From contig DKUB01000061.1 in assembly GCA_002490465.1 (NCBI GenBank), positions 1 to 64,000 of the forward strand: a DNA stretch of 64,000 nt, in the 5' to 3' direction. The stretch comes from Lachnoclostridium sp. UBA7215 (GTDB lineage Bacteria; Bacillota; Clostridia; Lachnospirales; Lachnospiraceae). Shown piece after piece: positions 54,401 to 62,198 of the stretch; the stretch's first letter is position 1, and each line of letters begins with the position of its first letter. The translations under genes and the position numbers were made by a program. The notes under the pieces are model-generated. The model had not been told where the DNA came from. It saw only the letters and a list, made by a program, of their open reading frames with translations, and searched no databases.

Positions 54401-54830
54401 TCGACATTGTCTCAATGGAGAAAAGATGACGAATGGCAGCAATTACCCAGAGAATAGCCATATACCCGGGGGGATAATCGGTGAAAGCATCCAGGTAATA
54501 AAACTTACCGATTCCATTATCAAAAATCATATCGGACCAGGCATAAAAACAGTTCATATCCGTCTCATGCCCCTCATAATTTGCCGCAAGAATCATTTTA
54601 ATAAGCAGCGAAGCGCCAAGAACAATAAGAATCCATGTCCAGTCTTTCTTTTTGTCCTTTCCATACTCACGGATTCCCTCTACTTCATAGCGGAGTTTCC
54701 AACAATATATTCCGGTAAAGACAACCGGAACAAGCATTACAACAAGCATCAGGTTGATGAAATCCGGATTCCAATTTTTCATAGTCTCCCAATCAATCAT
54801 ACTTTTTATTACCTCAACCATCCTATTCAT
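51423..54830 (-). CDS. Double GT-C glycosyltransferase (PMT/GT39-like) with discoidin-like insert
   Basis: About 1135 aa. The N-terminal half (about 1-480) is a multi-spanning GT-C membrane domain (ETDMNCFYAWSDMI, FTDYPPGYMAILWVIAAI). A soluble F5/8-type-C-like insert follows (about 535-660: SLDLGEDKEIDMIYTYLGNY, FRLEMSHDGENYRPVGG). The C-terminal half is PMT-like with the acidic pair in YFDEIYHARTAYEM and ENTHPPLGKFFISLG. Such enzymes transfer sugars from polyprenyl phosphates to proteins or glycans outside the membrane. Start taken at the second Met (GGAGA upstream). Confidence 0.82.
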   Translation of the reverse strand: MNRMVEVIKSMIDWETMKNWNPDFINLMLVVMLVPVVFTGIYCWKLRYEVEGIREYGKDKKKDWTWILIVLGASLLIKMILAANYEGHETDMNCFYAWSDMIFDNGIGKFYYLDAFTDYPPGYMAILWVIAAIRHLFSIETMSTAGRILIKLVPMLSDVAAGFVLYRLAKKKFSEGSSLLIAVMYVLNPIVVLDSSVWGQTDGVFTLFVLLTCYLCMEEKRIPAYFTFIVGALIKPQTLIFAPILIWTIAEQVFIKDFNKQKLIRDLIGGVSAIALMFLLAAPFGLGKVISQYIDTLGSYEYCTINAYNIWALFGKNWADQSGSFLFLQYHQWGTLAIFASVILSGFIFFRLKEDKSKYFLSMCVVVGTMFLFSVRMHERYLFPIIVLMLAAFLVKPTRELFFTYVGFSVVQLLNVGHVLYYFDEYNTTGPQGGIIGITALMTLALYAYMFFAIRSKSELLELRELPAKRGKKSNHLPYIIHKKEAKEKEEIVRERILFRRPAALPGLAKRDFIVLGAIMLVYSAFALYDLGDMGAPETEWAYHISDTEQDVNDNVISLDLGEDKEIDMIYTYLGNYENRKFRLEMSHDGENYRPVGGSDVLMTAPSVFKWNALKAEGTEDKSYNLAEGYRYIRLTAQDGESVLKELVILDSAKNKLVPVNTNDYPELFDEQEYFDELQTFRSGTYFDEIYHARTAYEMTHDLYNYENTHPPLGKFFISLGVRVFGMNPFGWRIAGVLFGIGMLPFLYAFGRRLFGGSTWAAGMLTFLFAFDFMHFTQTRISTIDVYGTFFIIAMFYFMLQYAQTDFYETPLWKMFVPLGLSAVMMGLGCASKWTGVYAAAGLGVFFFAIMGVRIAEYVKAKKEPKGTTNGISHALVMEVFPKRLLWTLLFCVLFFILIAGSIYLLSYIPFSDGCVDNVQRFSGLLADPERSVTGLYKNVIDFLQEHQNPFTELVGRMVKNADTMFHYHASLKDEHPYSSSWEQWPTMIKPMFYYCNTVVNGLKEGISAFGNPLVWWAGIPAFFVMLYRIIRRSDKVAAFLVFAYMVQYLPWILVPRCTFAYHYFPSVPFVAMMVVYVMVLLVKRSPKWLKWMYVYGTAAFVLFLLFYPVLSGQPILDTFARDGLKWLNGWVLVL

Positions 54831-54848
54831 CCTGTTCTCCATTTCTCA

Positions 54849-55760
54849 TTAACTGTTTTTGTGTACATGTTCATGCGTAAACAAATGCTCCGAACAATAT
54901 TCATAATTCCCCTCGCATTTTGAACAATACCGGAACTCCAAATCCGGGGAGTCAAGTTCTGTCCTTCCACAGATAGCACAGCGGTGAATCGCCCCATTTC
55001 CACCCTGGGGCCCCGCCGCCCTCTTCTTATACTCACGTCGGCGCTTTGTGCGTTTGTAAGCTGCTCTTGGACTTGCTGTGTGTCCCCGTCCAAACAGAAA
55101 ATAAATACCACAGTTTATCAGGGAAACAATAATCAGTGCTGCAACCAGATAAAAGCCAATCTTCAGACTCATAACAAGCTGATATCCAAGATACACTAAA
55201 TCAATCAGCCCGAGCCATTTTGCCTTAACCGGAATAATAAAATATACCAGGAACTGCACATCCGGAAACATGGCAGCAAAGGCCAGAAAGAGTGACTGGT
55301 TCAAATACTCCGTGGAAATAAATCCTCCTATGAAACTGCCGATTCCGGCAGCTCCGGCAGGCCCAAACTGCATATAATAAACAAAATATCCGACGAAACC
55401 AACAATCCATATAAAGATGATTCCCGAAACATAGTACAAATTAAAGCGGAACCGTCCCCACATCTGCTCAAGGCTTGTCCCAACAAAATAATACAGGCTC
55501 AGCCATACAATATACCAGACCAGATCCACTAAAAAGCTGTCGCCCATGCTCACTGTCGGATGCATTAAAAAGGTAAAAAGCCGCCACACCTGCCCATGCA
55601 TGATTTTATATGGGTCAAAACTCAGAAATGTATGATACAGCTGTGGCTGAATAATATTCAATACATTCCCGACTATACTGATGATGAGTATATATTGAAT
55701 CAGGTGGGGCACAGACAGATGCCCGAATTTCTTTTCTAACTTATTAATTAAATCCACCAT
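54849..55760 (-). CDS. Rhomboid-fold membrane protein with C-terminal zinc ribbon, probably inactive
   Basis: 303 aa. Six helices with the rhomboid L1-loop signature GQVWRLFTFLMHPTV and a GPAGAAGIGSFIGGF stretch. It lacks a GxSG serine and has no histidine in the last helices, so the protease dyad appears absent. The C-terminal 60 residues are a zinc-ribbon-like module (CAICGRTELDSPDLEFRYC, then CEGNYEYC and a His-rich end) after a basic linker. It precedes the glycosyltransferase gene by 18 bp. GGAGG is only three bases from the ATG, so the following GTG is an alternative start. Confidence 0.7.
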   Translation of the reverse strand: MVDLINKLEKKFGHLSVPHLIQYILIISIVGNVLNIIQPQLYHTFLSFDPYKIMHGQVWRLFTFLMHPTVSMGDSFLVDLVWYIVWLSLYYFVGTSLEQMWGRFRFNLYYVSGIIFIWIVGFVGYFVYYMQFGPAGAAGIGSFIGGFISTEYLNQSLFLAFAAMFPDVQFLVYFIIPVKAKWLGLIDLVYLGYQLVMSLKIGFYLVAALIIVSLINCGIYFLFGRGHTASPRAAYKRTKRRREYKKRAAGPQGGNGAIHRCAICGRTELDSPDLEFRYCSKCEGNYEYCSEHLFTHEHVHKNS

Positions 55761-55808
55761 TAACCTCCATTGTTCTCAGCACATATTCTTTTCAGCATTT
55801 GTTCTTAT

Positions 55809-56735
55809 TTAGAATAAGTCCTTTTTACGAAACAGAATCGCCACTAGACCGGACACAACAAAAGTCAGTATAATTACTGTTATAAAACCATATGGCGCAT
55901 GCCCAAGGGGAATGATATCAAAATTCATTCCAAAAAAACTGGCGATCATAGTTGGAATTGAAAGCACAATTGTGACAGTTGCCAGAAATTTCATCACAAT
56001 ATTCAGGTTATTGGAAATAACAGAGGCAAAGGCATCCATCATGCCGCTTAAAATTCCGCTGTAAATGTTCGCCATCTCGATTGCCTGTTTATTCTCAATA
56101 ATGACATCTTCCAGCAAATCTTCATCCTCAGGATATTTACGCACTTTTTCTGTCCGGAGAAGTTTTTCCAAAACAACCTCATTGGAACGAAGAGAGGTCG
56201 TAAAATATACAAGACTCTTCTCTAATTCCAAAAGCTCTATCAGCTCACTGTTTTTCTGCGAAATATGAAGCTTCTCCTCGATCTGGTCACTTTTCCTGTC
56301 AATAATCCTCAGATAGCGGAGATATGAAGTAGCATTCCTGTATAATATCTGAAATACAAAACGCGTCTTTTTAAATGTATAAAATTCCCTCACGCGCCGA
56401 TTTTCAAAAGCCTTTAAAACCGGAGATTTCTCCAGACAAACTGTAACGATCAGCTCCTTTGTCATATAAATGCCAAGAGGAATTGTCACATAGCGGTCCT
56501 TTTCATCCAGGGAAGGAATATCCACAAGGATCATCGTATAATTGTCTTCCAACTCTATTCGTGAGCGCTCTTCATCATCCAGGGGAGCCCGCAAATCGTC
56601 AATATCAATACCCGTATCTTCCTGCAGGCGTTCCAGTTCCTCCCCTGTCGGATGTGTCACGGAGACCCAGCAGCCTTCCTCCACCTTGTCCATTTCCATC
56701 AGATCATCTTCTGTGGTCTTGTATATGGCAATCAT
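55809..56735 (-). CDS. corA: CorA-family magnesium/divalent-cation channel
   Basis: 308 aa. Long soluble N-terminal domain, stalk helix, and two C-terminal helices with the signature FFGMNF between them. It imports Mg2+ (or Co2+/Ni2+). AGGAG lies seven bases upstream. The leader is short, with no room for an M-box riboswitch. Confidence 0.95.
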   Translation of the reverse strand: MIAIYKTTEDDLMEMDKVEEGCWVSVTHPTGEELERLQEDTGIDIDDLRAPLDDEERSRIELEDNYTMILVDIPSLDEKDRYVTIPLGIYMTKELIVTVCLEKSPVLKAFENRRVREFYTFKKTRFVFQILYRNATSYLRYLRIIDRKSDQIEEKLHISQKNSELIELLELEKSLVYFTTSLRSNEVVLEKLLRTEKVRKYPEDEDLLEDVIIENKQAIEMANIYSGILSGMMDAFASVISNNLNIVMKFLATVTIVLSIPTMIASFFGMNFDIIPLGHAPYGFITVIILTFVVSGLVAILFRKKDLF

Positions 56736-56776
56736 CAGAGTTCTCCTTTCCTTCCTTTGTAATTTCCTTTAACACC

Positions 56777-56812
56777 TGCGGCCCATTACAGGATAGCCTT
56801 TCGTGGGCCGCA
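56777..56812. terminator. GC-rich hairpin between LysM gene and corA
   Basis: TGCGGCCCA / TGGGCCGCA perfect 9-bp stem with no T-run on the minus strand. Either a weak LysM terminator or part of the corA leader. Confidence 0.45.
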
Positions 56813-56850
56813 CATACGTGTTTTTATTATATCGGGTTCAATACCCTTTG

Positions 56851-57423
56851 TCAAACTTTCTTTCGTATATGCAGCCCTGTTCCTCTGGCCAGCATCAGCG
56901 TCTCTGGCGAATTGCACTCAAAAAAGTCAGAAACACTCATATCCTGTTCCTCTAAAAACTGCTCAAAAGACATATCTTTTTCACAGACGTACTCCTTCTC
57001 TGTACTACATACATCCTCTTCTTCATCCTCATCACTTTCCATTTGGACTTCCGGGCGGTTATCATTATCGTCGTAATCATTATCATAATCATCATAATTA
57101 TCATCATCCGGTTCCATACGGGGTTCTGGTCTCATTGGAGGCTCCGGCCCTTCTGGCGGTCTTGGGCCTTCCGGTGGTCTCGGTCCTGTCGGAGGAACCG
57201 GCCTCTGTGGCGGTTTCGGCCCAAAGGGCGGCCTCATCATTCCCGGATATGGACGTGCCACAGGAATACAGATTTCCTGTCCCGGCTGCAAGTTATATAC
57301 ATCAACATAAGGGTTCGCTCTTAAAATAAGCCCCAGTGGAACACGGTATCTCCTACTGAGTTGATAGAGATTATCCCCTTGCTTTATCACATGTACCATG
57401 CCATTACAATATCGCTGATTCAT
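56851..57423 (-). CDS. LysM-domain protein with Pro-rich and acidic linkers
   Basis: 190 aa without a signal peptide. LysM at about residues 9-55 (VIKQGDNLYQLSRRYRVPLG, YNLQPGQEICIPV), then a Pro/Arg-rich stretch with GPRPPEGP repeats, an Asp/Asn-rich run encoded by a GAT/AAT-like tract, and a conserved-looking end (MSFEQFLEEQDMSVSDFFE, LMLARGTGLHIRKKV). LysM proteins made without signal peptides are often spore-coat or cortex proteins; that role is inferred. AAGGAAAGG precedes the ATG. Confidence 0.82.
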   Translation of the reverse strand: MNQRYCNGMVHVIKQGDNLYQLSRRYRVPLGLILRANPYVDVYNLQPGQEICIPVARPYPGMMRPPFGPKPPQRPVPPTGPRPPEGPRPPEGPEPPMRPEPRMEPDDDNYDDYDNDYDDNDNRPEVQMESDEDEEEDVCSTEKEYVCEKDMSFEQFLEEQDMSVSDFFECNSPETLMLARGTGLHIRKKV

Positions 57424-57528
57424 GTTATGCCTTTCCTTATAAAATATTTTTTTATCATATTATTCCAGCAAAGAGAAAAAGGTGAAAAAAACACACATAT
57501 CAAACCAAAATATGGCTTTTATCTTTTG

Positions 57529-57557
57529 TTGCAATTCGTAACTTTTTGTCGTATAAT
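57529..57557 (+). promoter_or_regulatory. Promoter of the dehydratase-activase gene
   Basis: TTGCAA (57529-57534), 17-bp spacer, TATAAT (57552-57557). A leader of about 200 nt follows with hairpins at 57572-57594, 57659-57695, 57701-57720 and 57728-57745. With the LysM upstream region this accounts for the 337-bp gap 57424-57760. Confidence 0.8.
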
Positions 57558-57622
57558 ATGATTTTAGTGGCGCGGCATAGTCTTTGTACTGCCGCATAAA
57601 ATTACAATAGACAAGGGAGTAG

Positions 57623-57757
57623 ATGGAAATTTCAAGCTATCTATCATCTGAAATAGAAAGAGTGAAATTTTTCATTCCAGAAAAATTTTCACTCTATAAA
57701 GTTTGCGCATACGCGCAAACTTCGCTATGCGGAAAAGACATCCGCGAATGGAGGTAA
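57623..57757 (+). CDS. 44-aa leader ORF ahead of the dehydratase activase
   Basis: ATG at 57623 preceded by AGGGAG (short spacer). The frame reads MEISSYLSSEIERVKFFIPE, continues through KVCAYAQTSLCGKDI, and stops 3 bp before the ATG of the activase, inside its ribosome site. Its second half is encoded by three hairpins. It could be a translated leader peptide coupled to the large gene, or simply an open frame across a repeat element. Confidence 0.4.
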   Translation: MEISSYLSSEIERVKFFIPEKFSLYKVCAYAQTSLCGKDIREWR

Positions 57758-57760
57758 AAT

Positions 57761-60700
57761 ATGAACAGAGTAGGAATTGATATCGGTTCTACGACAGTAA
57801 AAATTGCCATTTTAGATGACAGGAACCATATTATCTTTTCAGCTTATGAACGGCATTTTGCCAATATTCAGGAAACACTTCGCCAAATTATTGAACGGGC
57901 CTGTAAAGAACTTGGCAACCGGGATATTGCTCCTATGATTACCGGGTCCGGTGGTCTCTCGATCTCAACCTGCCTGGATATACCATTTGTCCAGGAAGTA
58001 GTAAGTGTAGCTACCGCATTAAAAGATTATGCACCACAGACTGATGTAGCAATAGAGCTTGGTGGAGAAGATGCCAAAATCATATATTTCACAGACGGTA
58101 TCGAACAGCGCATGAACGGGATTTGCGCAGGTGGTACCGGTTCTTTTATTGACCAGATGGCAACGCTTTTGAAAACAGATGCTGCCGGATTAAATGAATA
58201 TGCAAAAAGCTATCAAGCTCTTTATCCTATTGCCGCCCGCTGCGGAGTATTTGCCAAGACAGACATTCAGCCATTGATTAACGAGGGTGCTGCCAAGTCC
58301 GATCTGGCCGCCTCCATTTTCCAGGCCGTTGTCAACCAGACGATAAGTGGTCTTGCCTGTGGTAAGCCAATTCGTGGAAATGTTGCCTTTCTTGGGGGGC
58401 CTCTGCATTTTCTTACAGAATTAAAAGAAGCTTTTATCCGCACTCTGAAACTTGAGGGGGATGCCATTATTGCGCCGGATAATTCGCACCTTTTTGCTGC
58501 CAGCGGTGCCGCCATGAATTCACAGGGCGAGCATACAACTACTCTTGAAAAGCTGTTAAATAAACTTTCGAATGAAATTAAAATAGAATTTGAAGTGACT
58601 CGTATGGAGCCGCTTTTTAAAGACGAAACCGAATACAACCATTTTCTGCAGGAACACAGTATTCACAGTGTAAAAAAATCAGAGCTGGCAAACTATGAGG
58701 GTAATGTATTTCTTGGTGTAGATGCCGGCTCCACAACAACAAAAGTTGCTCTTGTCGGTGAAGACGGCTCACTGTTATATTCTTTTTATGATAATAACAA
58801 CGGAAGCCCGTTAAAAACAACGATTAAAGCGATTAAGGAAATTTATGAGCTTCTTCCGGACAGTGCTTCTATCGTGCGCTCCTGTTCTACCGGTTACGGA
58901 GAAGCTCTGATTCAATCCGCCCTCATGCTTGATGAAGGAGAAGTGGAGACGGTATCCCATTATTACGCCGCATCCTTTTTTGAGCCAAAAGTGGACTGCA
59001 TCCTGGACATCGGCGGGCAGGATATGAAATGTATAAAAATAAAAAATGAATCGGTAGACAGTGTACAGCTTAACGAAGCATGTTCTTCCGGCTGTGGCTC
59101 TTTCATCGAAACTTTTGCACGTTCCTTGAACTATGATGTAAAGGATTTCGCTAAACTTGCCCTTTTTGCTGAAAATCCAATTGACCTGGGCTCACGCTGT
59201 ACGGTATTTATGAATTCAAAAGTTAAACAGGCCCAGAAAGAAGGCGCTACTGTTGCTGATATCTCTGCCGGACTTGCTATTTCTGTTATTAAAAATGCCC
59301 TGTTAAAAGTAATTAAGCTGACAGACCCAAAGGACCTTGGAAAAAATGTCGTCGTGCAGGGGGGGACCTTTTATAACGATGCTGTCTTAAGAAGTTTTGA
59401 ACGCGTTTCCGGCTGTCACGCTGTACGTCCGGATATTGCCGGTATCATGGGTGCATTTGGTGCTGCCCTCATCGCCCGCGAACACTACGAAGAGGACATG
59501 GAAACAACAATGCTTCCATTAGAAGAAATCATTAACCTTAAATTTGAGAGCTCTATGGCCCGTTGTAAAGGTTGTACAAACCACTGCCTCCTGACCATAA
59601 ACCGTTTTACTGGCGGCCGTCAGTTTATTTCCGGCAACCGCTGCGAACGAGGGCTGGGACGCGAAAAAACACATCAGGATATTCCAAATCTCTACGACTA
59701 TAAAAACAAGCGGCTGTTTGATTATTACAAACCTCTGCCTGCAGATAAGGCATACCGTGGAAAAGTGGGAATTCCCCGTGTATTAAATATGTATGAAAAC
59801 TATCCATACTGGTTTACCTTCTTTACAGGGCTCGGCTACGAGGTAGTGCTCTCTCCGGCATCTTCCCGGAAAATATATTCACTTGGTATCGAATCCATTC
59901 CAAGTGAATCAGAGTGCTATCCCGCCAAACTGGCCCACGGCCATATTATGTGGTTATTAAACCAAGGTGTAACTTATATCTTCTATCCATGTGTCCCTTA
60001 TGAGCGCAAGGAATTTGACGGTGCAGGCAATCACTATAACTGTCCTATTGTCACATCTTATGGAGAGAATATAAAAAATAACATTGAAGAGTTAAAAGAC
60101 GATTCAATTATATTTCAAAATCCCTTTGTTTCCTTTGAGAGCGATAAGATTCTTGCCAATGAGCTTGTGAAATATATCAGTAAACAAAATGATATTCCTG
60201 CCAGTGAAATAAAGCAGGCCGCCCATAAGGCTTATGAAGAGCTTCTAAAAACCCGCGAGGACATAAAACAAAAGGGAAAAGAGGTCCTTGAATGGATGGA
60301 AAAAAATAACAGGCGGGGAATTGTGCTGGCTGGCCGCCCATATCATATCGATCCGGAAATCAATCACGGTATTCCGGAACTTATAACATCCTATGACATT
60401 GCTGTGTTGTCCGAAGACAGCATTTCCCATCTGGCACCAGTTGACCGGCCAACAATTGCCATGGATCAGTGGATGTACCATTCCCGTCTCTATGGTGCAG
60501 CCAGCTTTGTCCGCACACAGGAAAACCTGGAATTAATCCAGCTCAATTCCTTTGGCTGCGGCCTGGATGCCGTTACAACGGACCAGGTAAATGACATTTT
60601 GACAGATTCCGGGAAAATATGCACCGTATTAAAAATTGATGAAGTAAATAACCTGGGAGCCGCACGCATCCGTATCCGCTCGCTGATATCTGCAGTGAAA

Positions 60701-62008
60701 GACCGTGCCCGCAAGGGAATAAAACCGCATGTGGCCGATTCTTCCCATCACCGGGTTATATTTACGAAAGAAATGAGGAAAAACTATACTATTCTGGCAC
60801 CACAGATGTCACCTATACATTTTGACATACTGATGCCTGCCCTCGCTGCCTGCGGCTATAACCTGGTACCTCTGCCAAGTGGTGTCGGGGAACTTGATTA
60901 TGGCCTGAAATATGTAAATAACGATGCCTGCTATCCATCACTGCTTGTTGTGGGACAATTTATGAAAGCCCTGCTTTCCGGAGAATATGACCTGGATAAA
61001 ACAGCAGTCATTATCACACAGACTGGTGGTGGATGTCGTGCTACCAATTATATCGGATTTATTCGACGTGCTCTGAAAAAAGCCGGAATGGAACAAATTC
61101 CGGTAATTTCCCTCAGTGCCGGTATTGAATCCAATCCAGGATTTAAAATAAATTACAGGCTTTTAAAAGGAGCGATCCACTCATTACTCTATGGAGATTT
61201 GTTTATGAGGGTTGTCTACCGCACCCGCCCATATGAGAAGGTACCTGGCTCTGTCAATGCGCTCCATGAAAAATGGAAAAAACGCTGTATTGAAGCCGTC
61301 AAGAATCCAAGACAGTCCGAATTTAAGAAAAATGTAAATGAGATTGTAAGAGATTTTGATAATATTGAACTGGATGAAACCATTTTAAAACCCCGCGTTG
61401 GCATTGTGGGTGAAATTCTTGTAAAATTTCTTCCAGCTGCCAATAACTATGTTGTTGATCTATTAGAAAAAGAGGGGGCAGAGGCAGTCTGCCCGGATAT
61501 GCTTGACTTTTTTATGTATAGTGCCTATGACAGTTCCTTTAAGGCAGATCATCTGGGCTTTAGCAAGATGGGCAAAACATTAGGTAATGCAGCAATCTGG
61601 CTGATGGAAAGCTTTCGCAAACCAATGCGGAAAGCACTGGAAAACAGTAAACGCTTTTCACCACCCCCGGGAATATATGAGCTCGCCAAATATGCTGAAC
61701 CTTTTGTATCTACCGGCAACCAGACTGGTGAAGGCTGGTTCCTCACCGGAGAAATGATTGAGCTGCTCCACTCCAACGTGCCAAATATTGTCTGCACACA
61801 ACCCTTTGGCTGTCTTCCAAATCACGTTGTTGGAAAGGGTGTAATCAAACAGCTCCGAAAAGCTTTTCCAAGTTCTAATATTGTTGCTGTAGACTACGAC
61901 CCGGGTGCCAGTGAAGTAAATCAGCTAAACCGGATAAAACTGATGTTAGCAACAGCCCAAAAAGGGGCGGCTGAGAACCGCGCCCCTCTCAAAAATCAGC
62001 AAAGCTGA
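57761..62008 (+). CDS. 2-hydroxyacyl-CoA dehydratase activase (BadF/BcrA ATPase, double) with DUF2229 and HgdD-like domains
   Basis: 1415 aa. Two ASKHA ATPase domains: the first (about 1-265) with VGIDIGSTTVKIAI and GICAGGTGSFIDQM, the second (about 318-570) with LGVDAGSTTTKVALVGEDGS and EACSSGCGSFIETF. A Cys-rich stretch (CKGCTNHCLLTI, NRCERG) leads into DUF2229 (IPSESECYPAKLAHGHI) and a dehydratase-D-like region (about 1000-1250). Such proteins use ATP to send an electron through a [4Fe-4S] cluster; the partner is not in this window. GGAGG precedes the ATG. The last 14 codons are supplied by a repeat element. Confidence 0.9.
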   Translation: MNRVGIDIGSTTVKIAILDDRNHIIFSAYERHFANIQETLRQIIERACKELGNRDIAPMITGSGGLSISTCLDIPFVQEVVSVATALKDYAPQTDVAIELGGEDAKIIYFTDGIEQRMNGICAGGTGSFIDQMATLLKTDAAGLNEYAKSYQALYPIAARCGVFAKTDIQPLINEGAAKSDLAASIFQAVVNQTISGLACGKPIRGNVAFLGGPLHFLTELKEAFIRTLKLEGDAIIAPDNSHLFAASGAAMNSQGEHTTTLEKLLNKLSNEIKIEFEVTRMEPLFKDETEYNHFLQEHSIHSVKKSELANYEGNVFLGVDAGSTTTKVALVGEDGSLLYSFYDNNNGSPLKTTIKAIKEIYELLPDSASIVRSCSTGYGEALIQSALMLDEGEVETVSHYYAASFFEPKVDCILDIGGQDMKCIKIKNESVDSVQLNEACSSGCGSFIETFARSLNYDVKDFAKLALFAENPIDLGSRCTVFMNSKVKQAQKEGATVADISAGLAISVIKNALLKVIKLTDPKDLGKNVVVQGGTFYNDAVLRSFERVSGCHAVRPDIAGIMGAFGAALIAREHYEEDMETTMLPLEEIINLKFESSMARCKGCTNHCLLTINRFTGGRQFISGNRCERGLGREKTHQDIPNLYDYKNKRLFDYYKPLPADKAYRGKVGIPRVLNMYENYPYWFTFFTGLGYEVVLSPASSRKIYSLGIESIPSESECYPAKLAHGHIMWLLNQGVTYIFYPCVPYERKEFDGAGNHYNCPIVTSYGENIKNNIEELKDDSIIFQNPFVSFESDKILANELVKYISKQNDIPASEIKQAAHKAYEELLKTREDIKQKGKEVLEWMEKNNRRGIVLAGRPYHIDPEINHGIPELITSYDIAVLSEDSISHLAPVDRPTIAMDQWMYHSRLYGAASFVRTQENLELIQLNSFGCGLDAVTTDQVNDILTDSGKICTVLKIDEVNNLGAARIRIRSLISAVKDRARKGIKPHVADSSHHRVIFTKEMRKNYTILAPQMSPIHFDILMPALAACGYNLVPLPSGVGELDYGLKYVNNDACYPSLLVVGQFMKALLSGEYDLDKTAVIITQTGGGCRATNYIGFIRRALKKAGMEQIPVISLSAGIESNPGFKINYRLLKGAIHSLLYGDLFMRVVYRTRPYEKVPGSVNALHEKWKKRCIEAVKNPRQSEFKKNVNEIVRDFDNIELDETILKPRVGIVGEILVKFLPAANNYVVDLLEKEGAEAVCPDMLDFFMYSAYDSSFKADHLGFSKMGKTLGNAAIWLMESFRKPMRKALENSKRFSPPPGIYELAKYAEPFVSTGNQTGEGWFLTGEMIELLHSNVPNIVCTQPFGCLPNHVVGKGVIKQLRKAFPSSNIVAVDYDPGASEVNQLNRIKLMLATAQKGAAENRAPLKNQQS

Positions 62009-62020
62009 TTCTTGCTCCGC
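61964..62020 (+). repeat. Double-hairpin repeat element, copy 1
   Basis: GGGGCGGCTGAGAACCGCG and on, then CTCTCAAAAA, hairpin ATCAGCAAAGCTGAT and TCTTGCTCCGC. It overlaps the end of the activase gene, whose stop codon lies inside the second hairpin. Nearly identical to copy 2. Confidence 0.85.
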
Positions 62021-62047
62021 ACCAAACGACTTTCTATATAACCCATA

Positions 62048-62103
62048 GGGCGGCTGAGAACCGCGCCCCTCTCAAAAATCAGCAAAGCTGATTCTCGCTC
62101 CGC
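62048..62103 (+). repeat. Double-hairpin repeat element, copy 2
   Basis: Same sequence as copy 1 except one base near the end (TTCTCGCTCCGC), 27 bp downstream of it, in the intergenic space. Confidence 0.85.
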
Positions 62104-62125
62104 GGAAATCGGAATTTCCTATAGG

Positions 62126-62173
62126 AAAAAACTGCAATAAATCGTTTTCAAATTCGATTTATTGCAGTTTTTT
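62126..62173. terminator. Bidirectional terminator
   Basis: AAAAAACTGCAATAAATCG / CGATTTATTGCAGTTTTTT, a 19-bp perfect stem with T-runs on both strands, between the converging activase and wall-protein genes. Confidence 0.9.
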
Positions 62174-62198
62174 ATTTTATAAATCAATTCTCTCGTGG

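Noticed and set aside
56736..56850. M-box magnesium riboswitch before corA
   Set aside because: The space is far too short and shows only one GC-rich hairpin.
57060..57115. Microsatellite (GAT/AAT tract)
   Set aside because: It encodes an Asp/Asn-rich linker in phase within the LysM gene.
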